Shown: piece by piece, positions 1-5,334 of the stretch
How positions within the stretch are numbered: position 1 is the first letter of the stretch
Layout of the letters: each line of letters begins with the position of its first letter
Assembly (NCBI GenBank): GCA_002388885.1
Contig: DGNI01000078.1
Coordinates: 764-9,366, forward strand
DNA length: 8,603 bases
Source of the DNA: Parvularculaceae bacterium UBA4496
GTDB taxonomy: Bacteria; Pseudomonadota; Alphaproteobacteria; Caulobacterales; Parvularculaceae
Reading direction: 5' to 3'
Position numbers and translations under genes: made by a program
The notes under the pieces: model-generated
Told to the model about the DNA's origin: nothing
Database searches by the model: none
What the model saw: the letters and a program-made list of their open reading frames with translations, nothing else

Positions 1-396
1 GCCGACGCCGTGCAGGCCGCCCGAGGTGACATACGCCTTGCCCTCGAACTTGCCGCCGGAATGCAGCGTCGTCATGATGACTTCGAGCGCGGATTTCCCC
101 TTGAATTTCGGGTGCGGGTCGACCGGGATGCCGCGGCCGTTATCCGTGACCTGCAGATAGCCGTCGTCGTGGAGCTCGACCTCGATGCGGTTGGCGTGAC
201 CGGCGACCGCCTCGTCCATGGCGTTATCAAGGACTTCCGCGAAGAGGTGGTGCAGCGCCTTTTCGTCGGTACCGCCGATATACATGCCCGGGCGTTTGCG
301 GACGGGTTCTAGGCCTTCGAGAACCTCGATATCCTTGGCGGAATAATCGCCGAAAAGATCGTCGTCTTGCTGTTTCTTGGCGGCGCGTCTTGCCAT
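1..396 (-). CDS. parE: DNA topoisomerase IV subunit B, N-terminal part (runs off the left edge)
   Basis: ParE is the ATPase subunit of topoisomerase IV, which unlinks daughter chromosomes together with ParC in the cytoplasm. The reverse strand is open from ATG at 394-396 to the window edge and gives 132 residues of about 650-700 expected. It shows the GHKL ATPase fold: [20 protein letters not shown] near residues 29-48, the N-box [14 protein letters not shown] with its Mg/ATP-binding Glu and Asn, DNGRGIPV (ATP-lid region), and SGGLHGVG at the cut end. The form [15 protein letters not shown] is ParE-like; GyrB usually has GDT followed by a Gly-rich stretch and LHHMVYEV. The start is supported by a typical lysine/aspartate-rich leader ([19 protein letters not shown]), although no clear ribosome binding site precedes it. 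The family call is firm; parE over gyrB is likely. Confidence 0.93.
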   Translation of the reverse strand, partial: MARRAAKKQQDDDLFGDYSAKDIEVLEGLEPVRKRPGMYIGGTDEKALHHLFAEVLDNAMDEAVAGHANRIEVELHDDGYLQVTDNGRGIPVDPHPKFKGKSALEVIMTTLHSGGKFEGKAYVTSGGLHGVG

Positions 397-628
397 GGGG
401 TTTGCGAACTCGACTAGGGGTGGAACCGGAAACCGAGGGTCTAGCCCGGTTTAGCTGGATCGCAAAGAGGTGGGGAAAACAGGCTCGACTTTTATTCGCG
501 GCGCTTGCCGCCTCGTCTTGCTCCTCGTGTAAAAGCCTTCGCGCCGTCTTCGGTATTGAGATCGGAGATATCTTCTCCGTTGCGACCGGTTCATGGTCAA
601 GAAAAACGCCGGCCTGCCAACTTGAGTA
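397..628. other. Intergenic gap between the TPR gene and parE
   Basis: This 232-bp stretch separates two leftward genes and must hold the parE promoter and any end signal for the TPR gene. I could not find a convincing -35/-10 pair on the minus strand. The only clear structure is a small inverted repeat at 563-579 (CGGAGA, 5-nt loop, TCTCCG). It has no following T-run and is not a convincing terminator. An 80-codon plus-strand frame crosses the gap but has no Shine-Dalgarno or recognisable motif and is not called. Confidence 0.5.
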
Positions 629-1378
629 CTAACCTTGCCGATATTTTTCCTTCAGAAACTTCATTCTAGGATGGTTGCGAATAGGGGCGAGGTCGGAATC
701 CTGTTCAGCCCATGAGAAAGCGAATGGGTGATTTGATAAAAAATTTTCAAAATGACCGACGGCCAAATCTATATTACCGAGCAGTGATTCTATGCAAGCC
801 ATGTTGTAGTGGTGATTTTCCGTTTGGCGGGCGTTGAGAGCATTCTTCGCCTTTTCCAATTTTTCCTTTGCTGATGACGGATTGTTTTGAGCAAAGTCGG
901 CCTTTGCGGCGCAAAGCCAGTACAAACCATTTTCGCGATCCAATCTGAGTGCTTCGTTGTAAGCCGAGATGGCGCTGTCAGTTTCGCCAAGCAGGTCAAG
1001 CACAATGCCTTTCTGGCAGTATGCTTCTGCAAAATTCAGATTGAGTTCGATGGCTTTATTATAACATTCAATGGCGTTTTCGTAGCGCCCTTTGTCTCGG
1101 AGCAGCTTACCCTTCATTATGAACATTCTTGGACTCGCGCAGATGTCCAGCCCGGTATCAAGAACGGATTGCGCCCTATCCGAATCCTTTTCAGCTCTTA
1201 AAGCATTGGCGAGGCGCAAGTAGAAATCCGGATTCTTCGGTTGTGTGGATAAATGTGAATCGAGCTGTTCAATTGTTGCTTGCCAATTTCCTAGCGTCTC
1301 ATGTTCAAGCGCCACGGCCATTGCAACATCAAGCGATTGAGCGGCTGTTTCATCAATTGACATAAGCGGCATATCCAT
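629..1378 (-). CDS. Tetratricopeptide repeat protein, cytoplasmic
   Basis: A 249-residue protein made almost entirely of TPR helix pairs, which normally act as scaffolds for protein-protein contacts. The clearest repeats are at about 84-116 (KGKLLRDKGRYENAIECYNK) and 117-149 (KGIVLDLLGETDSAISAYNE), with the usual Gly/Ala and Tyr/Ala positions. More degenerate repeats lie at about 18-50, 51-82, 150-182 and 187-220. The tail DSDLAPIRNHPRMKFLKEK (about 227-245) is the Asp-x-Asp-Leu...Pro-Arg-x-x-x-Leu cap often seen at the end of bacterial TPR proteins. No signal peptide or membrane segment is visible. Met1, Met3 or Met6 could each be the start, as none has a good ribosome binding site. The gene diverges from the HxlR-type regulator and shares its upstream dyad. 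The partner protein is unknown, and the base composition is AT-richer than parE. Confidence 0.85.
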   Translation of the reverse strand: MDMPLMSIDETAAQSLDVAMAVALEHETLGNWQATIEQLDSHLSTQPKNPDFYLRLANALRAEKDSDRAQSVLDTGLDICASPRMFIMKGKLLRDKGRYENAIECYNKAIELNLNFAEAYCQKGIVLDLLGETDSAISAYNEALRLDRENGLYWLCAAKADFAQNNPSSAKEKLEKAKNALNARQTENHHYNMACIESLLGNIDLAVGHFENFLSNHPFAFSWAEQDSDLAPIRNHPRMKFLKEKYRQG

Positions 1379-1391
1379 TCATAAAAAACAC

Positions 1392-1412
1392 GTGGTACAA
1401 TAATTGTATCAC
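1392..1412. promoter_or_regulatory. Near-perfect 21-bp inverted repeat, likely HxlR operator
   Basis: Arms GTGGTACAAT (1392-1401) and ATTGTATCAC (1403-1412) flank a central A. Nine of ten base pairs match; the only break is 1395/1409. It lies between the divergent TPR gene (start 1378) and the regulator gene (start 1473), which is where an autoregulating HxlR dimer would bind. Each arm contains TACAAT on one strand, which resembles a -10 hexamer, so binding could block transcription in either direction. The dyad is seen directly; the assignment to this regulator is inference. Confidence 0.65.
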
Positions 1413-1462
1413 TCAGTCATGGATTGGATATACCGGCTCGTCAAAGCAATTTTAGCTTAAGT

Positions 1463-1470
1463 GGGGGTGA
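1463..1470 (+). promoter_or_regulatory. Strong Shine-Dalgarno that sets the HxlR gene start
   Basis: GGGGGTGA, followed by TC and then ATG at 1473, matches the extended anti-Shine-Dalgarno complement GGAGGTGATC at all but one base, with 5 nt between GGGGG and the ATG. This favours ATG 1473 over the in-frame GTG codons at 1461 and 1467, which lie inside or before the ribosome binding site. Confidence 0.75.
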
Positions 1471-1472
1471 TC

Positions 1473-1814
1473 ATGTCGGGTGTTCCGCTGCCAGGAAAAC
1501 CGGTGCGCGGTTCGAAAACCGGCGTGCCGTTGATGGCTGCTTTGGACCTGATCGGCCGGCGTTGGGCGCTGCAAATCATTTGGGAGCTTTATAGAAAGCC
1601 GCTCGGCTTCAGGGCGCTAAGAGAGGCTTGCACAGACATATCGCCAACAATACTGAGCACGCGATTGAAAGAACTCAGAAGCGCATCGTTAGTGGAATAT
1701 GACGGCGAGGGCAGAAACCAGCTCACTAAAATTGGCATTGAACTTTATCAAGCCGTTGGGTCGTTAAAATCCTGGGCTTTGCGATGGGAAAAATCTCTCA
1801 TACGAAATAACTAA
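1473..1814 (+). CDS. HxlR-family winged-helix transcriptional regulator
   Basis: A 113-residue DNA-binding protein of the HxlR branch of the MarR-like winged-helix fold; such proteins bind palindromes as dimers. Family marks are ALDLIGRRWALQIIWEL (about 23-39), FRALREACTDISPTILSTRL (recognition helix region, about 46-65), KELRSASLVE, then LTKIGIELYQAVGSLKSW (wing end and dimerisation helix, about 84-101). The N-terminal Cys that usually precedes Pro-x-x-x-ALDLIG, and that serves as the redox switch in YodB/HypR-type members, is Val18 here. The only cysteine is Cys53. Thiol sensing by the known mechanism is therefore unlikely and a small-molecule ligand is more plausible (inference). The gene is followed 35 bp later by the decarboxylase on the same strand, and a dyad at 1392-1412 lies upstream, which suggests autoregulation and control of the decarboxylase. 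Confidence 0.88.
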   Translation: MSGVPLPGKPVRGSKTGVPLMAALDLIGRRWALQIIWELYRKPLGFRALREACTDISPTILSTRLKELRSASLVEYDGEGRNQLTKIGIELYQAVGSLKSWALRWEKSLIRNN

Positions 1815-1849
1815 CACTGGGCGCTTATCGCCATGAAAAGTAGCACGCC

Positions 1850-3265
1850 ATGAATCGCTTTCATCGACTGGAAGATTATTTTGTCGACCCGCATGGCAAC
1901 AACCTGGAACAGGCGAAAAAATTTCTACAATCCGTTCTGTTTATGGCGTTGGATCATGCTGGAAGCGCCTCCACGCGCCCGCCAACGCCAAAACAAGACA
2001 ATAGACAAGAACTCGGGGACTTGTTTCCCGTTCGAGGAAGATCAGCATCCGACATTGAATCAGCTCTTTCTGATTTGATTCAAAATAGTGCAAATCCAGC
2101 CAGTCCCGGTTGGCTTGGACACATGAACAGCATGTCTTCTATTGCGTCGATCGCGGGAGATATAGTCGCTGCTTCGATCGACAATAACATGCTTTCATAT
2201 GAAATGGCTCCTGTTCTGACGGAGCTAGAATTGGCTTACGCAAAACAGTTTGCGCGTTCGTTTGGCCTTTCTTCGGACGCAGGTGGGTTTCTTGTCGGCG
2301 GAGGGACAATCGCCAATATTCAAGCCCTGATGTTGGCGCGTGAGGATGCCCGGCGTCGTACGGTTGGTCTGTCCGCTCAGCGTATGGTGGTGCTGGCTTC
2401 TGAACTCGCGCATGTGTCGATAGCAAAGGCCGTTAAAGTTCTCGGCTTAGGCGAAAACGGGCTCATAAGCTTGCCGACAGATAAGAGCGGGCGTTTGTGC
2501 GGAGCTACTGTACTGACAGCTTTACAACAGTTGGAAGATGAAAATGTTCAGCCTATTTGCCTCGTCGCTACCGCAGGTACGACGAGTATCGGGTCGATTG
2601 ATCCAATTTCTGAAATTGCAAGCATTGCTAGAAAGCGTGGGATCTGGCTGCATGTTGATGGCGCTTACGGGGCGGCAGCTCATTTTTCCAAAGCGCATGA
2701 AGGAAAGCTGGCTGGAATTGAACTTGCTGACTCTATAACTTTCAACCCGCATAAGTGGTTTTTTGTAGCGAGAAATTGCGCGTTTCTTCTGCTGAATAAT
2801 TTTGGGCGCCTTGAAGACATATTTCGCATTCCTTTGCCTTATGTGCGTGCGGGAAAAACCTCAAACATCGGCGAATATTCAATTCACGGAACACAACATG
2901 CTGATGTTATAAAATTATTCGTTACGCTTCAAATGATGGGGCAGGAAGGAATAGAAGCCTTGATTGACTATGGTTTTGAACGCGCCAGGCGGGTTCGTAA
3001 TGTGGTTCGTTCGATTCCAATCCTTGAATTACTTCCTAATGAAGATTTGAATTTTGTGTTGTTCAAGTTTCGCCTGCTAACTGAAAATCAAAATACTGCG
3101 ATACTGGAGAAAGCTTCACTTATGCTAGGTCTGGAAGACAATATTCATATGACTTTGCAGAAGTTTAAAGGGGAAACATGGGGACGCCTCATCCCCATGA
3201 GCCCATTTGTGAAAGATGCAGTTCTAGACAGAGCTATAAGAAAAATTCAACGCGTTGTTAGCTGA
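1850..3265 (+). CDS. Group II PLP-dependent amino acid decarboxylase
   Basis: A 471-residue cytoplasmic enzyme of the pyridoxal-dependent decarboxylase family (glutamate, aromatic amino acid and diaminobutyrate decarboxylases), expected to turn an amino acid into an amine plus CO2. Motifs in order: PGWLGHMNS (about 86-94), NNMLSYEMAPVLTELE (112-127), glycine loop GGGTIANIQAL (150-160), His188 in SELAHVSIAKA (stacks on the PLP ring), TAGTTSIGSIDPI (241-253), HVDGAYGAAA with Asp270 (pairs with the pyridine N), and NPHKWFF with Lys302 (Schiff base). Length fits the family. The usual GSRR-x-x-A-x-KLW stretch appears as HGTQHADVIKLFV (about 346-358), so substrate contacts may differ. The substrate cannot be named; a related aminotransferase-like activity is less likely. 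ATG 1850 has only a weak upstream GAAAAG. The gene probably shares the regulator's transcript. It overlaps the next gene tail-to-tail by 8 bp. Its DNA is clearly AT-richer than parE. Confidence 0.9.
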   Translation: MNRFHRLEDYFVDPHGNNLEQAKKFLQSVLFMALDHAGSASTRPPTPKQDNRQELGDLFPVRGRSASDIESALSDLIQNSANPASPGWLGHMNSMSSIASIAGDIVAASIDNNMLSYEMAPVLTELELAYAKQFARSFGLSSDAGGFLVGGGTIANIQALMLAREDARRRTVGLSAQRMVVLASELAHVSIAKAVKVLGLGENGLISLPTDKSGRLCGATVLTALQQLEDENVQPICLVATAGTTSIGSIDPISEIASIARKRGIWLHVDGAYGAAAHFSKAHEGKLAGIELADSITFNPHKWFFVARNCAFLLLNNFGRLEDIFRIPLPYVRAGKTSNIGEYSIHGTQHADVIKLFVTLQMMGQEGIEALIDYGFERARRVRNVVRSIPILELLPNEDLNFVLFKFRLLTENQNTAILEKASLMLGLEDNIHMTLQKFKGETWGRLIPMSPFVKDAVLDRAIRKIQRVVS

Positions 3266-3692
3266 TCCACCCTCTGGTTTTTGTCATGCGTGCAAACCAT
3301 AACTCTGCAGCTCCAATAGCGACTACAATTGCCGGAAATATCGCGGCCGCGGCGCCTAAGACGCCAATAGTGTTCATGCCAAACAAGACATAGCCCATTT
3401 GAACAATGATGGCGGCAAGCGATACACCGAAGATTGGCGCCGCCCATGCCTTGCGTAACAAAAGGGCTATAGATCCCAAGACACCAGCGAATACAGCGAG
3501 CGCATAAACGGCAGTAAGCCATGATGGCGTATCAGCCCGCATGGCCTGTTGAGCTTCCGGAAGATTGGCGACTGCTTCTTCACTCATCGTTACATCGGCG
3601 ATATACGCGCTGACCCCGATCAGGTTCCAAAGCAATGCAACCCCGGCAATCACCCAGAACCAGGCAGGCAATTTCATCGAGCTGTCAGACAT
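3258..3692 (-). CDS. Small four-helix integral membrane protein, function unknown
   Basis: A 144-residue protein with four predicted membrane segments: FWVIAGVALLWNLIGVSAYI near the N-terminus, WLTAVYALAVFAGVLGSIALL, APIFGVSLAAIIVQMGYVLF, and IGVLGAAAAIFPAIVVAIGA near the C-terminus. Between helices 1 and 2 is a soluble loop with LPEAQQAM and a Pro-x-Trp. I recognise the general pattern of small uncharacterised inner-membrane proteins, sometimes labelled sugar transporter without support, and assign no function. The start at 3690-3692 is chosen because GGGAGGG lies 4 nt upstream on the minus strand; the frame stays open 21 codons further upstream but would then overlap the previous gene. It is the last gene of the leftward ArsR operon, 32 bp after the DUF4287 gene. 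Its stop overlaps the end of the decarboxylase by 8 bp. Confidence 0.75.
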   Translation of the reverse strand: MSDSSMKLPAWFWVIAGVALLWNLIGVSAYIADVTMSEEAVANLPEAQQAMRADTPSWLTAVYALAVFAGVLGSIALLLRKAWAAPIFGVSLAAIIVQMGYVLFGMNTIGVLGAAAAIFPAIVVAIGAAELWFARMTKTRGWIS

Positions 3693-3696
3693 GTTT

Positions 3697-3703
3697 CCCT
3701 CCC
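3697..3703 (-). promoter_or_regulatory. Shine-Dalgarno that sets the membrane-protein start
   Basis: On the minus strand GGGAGGG is followed by AAAC and ATG (3692-3690). It is the best ribosome binding site in the area. It selects this start over the longer frame beginning at 3755, which would overlap the preceding gene by 31 bp. Confidence 0.7.
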
Positions 3704-3724
3704 ACAGGCTATTGTGATTCGGCT

Positions 3725-4294
3725 TTATGATTCCGCGTAGGCTTTTTTCAGCCACACCTTTACGTCTTTATCGACGTCAGCGGGTTTTTCGAGTTTTACA
3801 CGATGGCTGACCATCGCGTTAAAGCTTCCCGATTTTTCGAGGCGGCCTTTTGCGGGTTCGGATTTCAGATTAATGCCGAGATCAACACGCGTTTTTGTTG
3901 ATGGCTGGATTAGCGCGAATTGCTTGTTCCGGCGCAGGCTCACATAGGTTTTCTTCGGAGAAATCTCCACATCCTTGCCAAGCGCTTTCGCCACCTTGAT
4001 GGCCGCATCATAGATCGGCTTCAATTCCGCCTTTGGGCCGGCATATTGCGCCGCAACCAGCGCCTCGTCGCCGCCCGCAGCACTGCCTGCATCGCTTTTC
4101 AGATGTTTATGTGCGACGAGATTGGCGAAGCCGTGAGTGAGGCCATGTTCCGATTTCAGGAACTTCACAACGCCGCCATGTTTTTCCTCACCGGACTTTT
4201 TGGCAATGGCGAGCCATTGCTCCAGCGTTTTTCCGGTTTTTTCCTTCATGTTGGCGATCATCGTGTTCGCCATATCATCGGGGGATTTCGCCAT
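3725..4294 (-). CDS. DUF4287-DUF5655 two-domain protein
   Basis: A 189-residue soluble protein with two recognisable domains of unknown function. Residues about 6-65 match DUF4287: MKEKTGKTLEQWLAIAKK, then KFLKSEHGLTHGFANLVAHK, with the conserved Lys, Glu-His-Gly and His-Gly-x-Ala-Asn. Residues about 85-188 match DUF5655: LKPIYDAAIKVAKALGKDVE, SPKKTYVSLRRNKQFALIQP, TRVDLGINL, GRLE, SHRVKL, and WLKKAYAES at the end. The conserved charged residues (Lys-Thr-Tyr-Val-Ser, Arg-x-x-Lys-Gln-Phe-Ala) form the likely functional surface, but no activity is established to my knowledge. It starts with an excellent ribosome binding site (AAAGGAG at 4303-4309, 8 nt from ATG) 18 bp after the SRPBCC gene, so it is third in the ArsR operon. 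Such genes commonly accompany ArsR/SRPBCC pairs. No membrane or secretion signals are seen. Confidence 0.88.
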   Translation of the reverse strand: MAKSPDDMANTMIANMKEKTGKTLEQWLAIAKKSGEEKHGGVVKFLKSEHGLTHGFANLVAHKHLKSDAGSAAGGDEALVAAQYAGPKAELKPIYDAAIKVAKALGKDVEISPKKTYVSLRRNKQFALIQPSTKTRVDLGINLKSEPAKGRLEKSGSFNAMVSHRVKLEKPADVDKDVKVWLKKAYAES

Positions 4295-4312
4295 TTGGGT
4301 TTCTCCTTTGTC

Positions 4313-4846
4313 TTATTCCGCTTTTTCGAACGGCCAGTTTTCGGCGCTCATGGATTTCGGCGTAATCGGCGCCATCAATGAAAACATGGCCAGCATCATG
4401 CGAGCACCGAACGTGACCTTGCCGGTTTCGACGTAGGCCTTGAAATTTTCGACAATGAACTTCGAGCCATCGGCCATGGACTTTTCGCTCTTGGAGCCGG
4501 CGAGGACATTTTCTGTGATCAATTGAAATTCCGTTCCCCCGTCTTTTTCAGCCAATAAATATGTCACGCGCGAAGCCGGGTCAGGCAGATTTGTCAGGCG
4601 AAATGTCGTGACCAGTTTATTCGGTGGCGTCATTTCGAGAACACGGCCAATTACAGGAACCGCTTTGCCGTCATTCGCGGAAATACGATACGGATTTCCC
4701 GGTGCAAACTCTGGCGTGTCCCAGGAGCCATTCCAGAAAAACGGGCGGGGTTTCGTCGTGTTGACGAGTTCGGACCAAACCGTTTCAATCGGTGCGGCAA
4801 TGAAAACGCTGTAAATTTCTTTTTCCGCGTATTTTAATTCGCTCAT
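4313..4846 (-). CDS. SRPBCC / AHSA1-type ligand-binding domain protein
   Basis: A 177-residue soluble protein of the SRPBCC (START-like helix-grip) superfamily, AHSA1 subgroup, whose deep pocket usually holds a hydrophobic ligand. The pattern is clear: VFIAAPIETVWSELVNTTKPR (first strand and helix, about 14-34), FFWNGSWDTPEFAPGNPYRI (37-55), VIGRVLEMTPPNKLVTTFRL (65-84), ASRVTYLLAEKDGGTEFQLI (91-110) and the long C-terminal helix from about 127 to 140 (GSKFIVENFKAYVETG). A C-terminal extension of about 35 residues rich in Met and Phe follows and is unusual. The start lies only 6 bp after the ArsR stop, with AGAAGGGG inside the ArsR 3' end as its ribosome binding site, so translation of the pair may be coupled. 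ArsR-SRPBCC pairs are common; the ligand is unknown. Confidence 0.88.
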   Translation of the reverse strand: MSELKYAEKEIYSVFIAAPIETVWSELVNTTKPRPFFWNGSWDTPEFAPGNPYRISANDGKAVPVIGRVLEMTPPNKLVTTFRLTNLPDPASRVTYLLAEKDGGTEFQLITENVLAGSKSEKSMADGSKFIVENFKAYVETGKVTFGARMMLAMFSLMAPITPKSMSAENWPFEKAE

Positions 4847-4852
4847 GTGATT

Positions 4853-5221
4853 TTACCCCTTCTTGGATTTGTTCTTTTTTGATTGATCATCGCCATCGCG
4901 CGCTTCGGCGAGATATTTGATGCGTGTGATCTGCCCCGCCCAGTAGGCGCTGTATTCGCTCGTCCAGCGGTCGTGGATCATCTGGATAGGGGCGGCGTTG
5001 AAATAAAGCTTGCGGGTGCGGCCGTGCTTTTCGGAAACGATAAGATTGGCGTCTTCGAGAACCGCTAGATGCTTCATGACCGCAATACGGCTGACGTCGA
5101 ATTCGCCCGCAAGCGCGCCGACGCCGATGCCTGGTTCTTCCTTGACAATATCCAGCATGCGTCGCCGGCTTTCGTTGGCAAGCGCCTGAAATACGGCGTC
5201 CATATCGCGGTCATTCATCAT
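4853..5221 (-). CDS. ArsR-family HTH repressor of the SRPBCC-associated type
   Basis: A winged-helix repressor of about 122 residues. Marks are VFQALANESRRRMLDIVKEE (helix 1-2), GVGALAGEFDVSRIAVMKHL (helix-turn-helix), AVLEDANLIVSEKHGRTRKL (wing) and FNAAPIQMIHDRWTSEYSAYW (C-terminal part typical of ArsR proteins paired with SRPBCC genes). It lacks the ELCVCDL metal-binding site of arsenic or cadmium sensors, so a metal response is not expected. The C-terminus is Lys-rich (KKNKSKKG). The frame is open back to a TTG at 5260, but those extra codons run through a perfect inverted repeat (5221-5242), so I place the start at the tandem ATG-ATG (5221/5218). Met at 5203 is an alternative. No Shine-Dalgarno precedes these starts, so the mRNA may be leaderless. 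It is the first gene of a four-gene operon. Confidence 0.88.
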   Translation of the reverse strand: MMNDRDMDAVFQALANESRRRMLDIVKEEPGIGVGALAGEFDVSRIAVMKHLAVLEDANLIVSEKHGRTRKLYFNAAPIQMIHDRWTSEYSAYWAGQITRIKYLAEARDGDDQSKKNKSKKG

Positions 5222-5242
5222 ATGTAACACACAGGTTACATA
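5221..5242. promoter_or_regulatory. Perfect inverted repeat at the ArsR start, likely autoregulatory operator
   Basis: TATGTAAC (5221-5228) and GTTACATA (5235-5242) are exact reverse complements separated by ACACAG. The element touches the ATG of the ArsR-type gene and lies about 93-113 bp upstream of the divergent AraC-type gene. TATGTA on the minus strand is also -10-like. This is the expected position for repressor binding over its own promoter. The symmetry is direct observation; the identity of the binder is inferred. Confidence 0.75.
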
Positions 5243-5334
5243 AAGTTTCGGCTCCGTCAATAGGGCTTGATATCTTTTCAGCTTGTCTCGGCGGCGTTGA
5301 CAGTACCGGCAAGCAACGTAAGCGTTTTGCAGCC

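Noticed and set aside
10..312. 100-codon plus-strand open frame at the left edge
   Set aside because: It is exactly antisense to the clear ParE ATPase domain and its translation has no family pattern.
563..579. Small hairpin CGGAGA/TCTCCG considered as a terminator for the TPR gene
   Set aside because: Only 6 bp, no T-run on either side, and about 50 bp beyond the stop codon.
390..632. 80-codon plus-strand open frame across the gap between parE and the TPR gene
   Set aside because: It starts antisense to the parE start, has no Shine-Dalgarno, no recognisable motif and an irregular composition; most likely chance.
1820..1832. GGCG-CTTAT-CGCC hairpin between the HxlR and decarboxylase genes considered as a terminator
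   Set aside because: Four-base stem with no T-run; read-through from regulator to decarboxylase is more likely.
3920..4381. 153-codon plus-strand open frame
   Set aside because: It is antisense to the DUF4287-DUF5655 gene, which has clear domains and a strong ribosome binding site; the Phe/His/Arg-rich translation is typical of an antisense shadow.
5237..5260. TTGACG (minus strand, 5260-5255) with TATGTA considered as the ArsR promoter
   Set aside because: The spacing is only 12 bp, too short for a sigma-70 promoter; the true -35 remains unassigned.
5297..5325. TTGACA at 5297-5302 considered as the -35 of the AraC-family gene
   Set aside because: At 16-17 bp spacing the -10 would be TAAGCG or AAGCGT, a poor match, so a promoter cannot be called with confidence.
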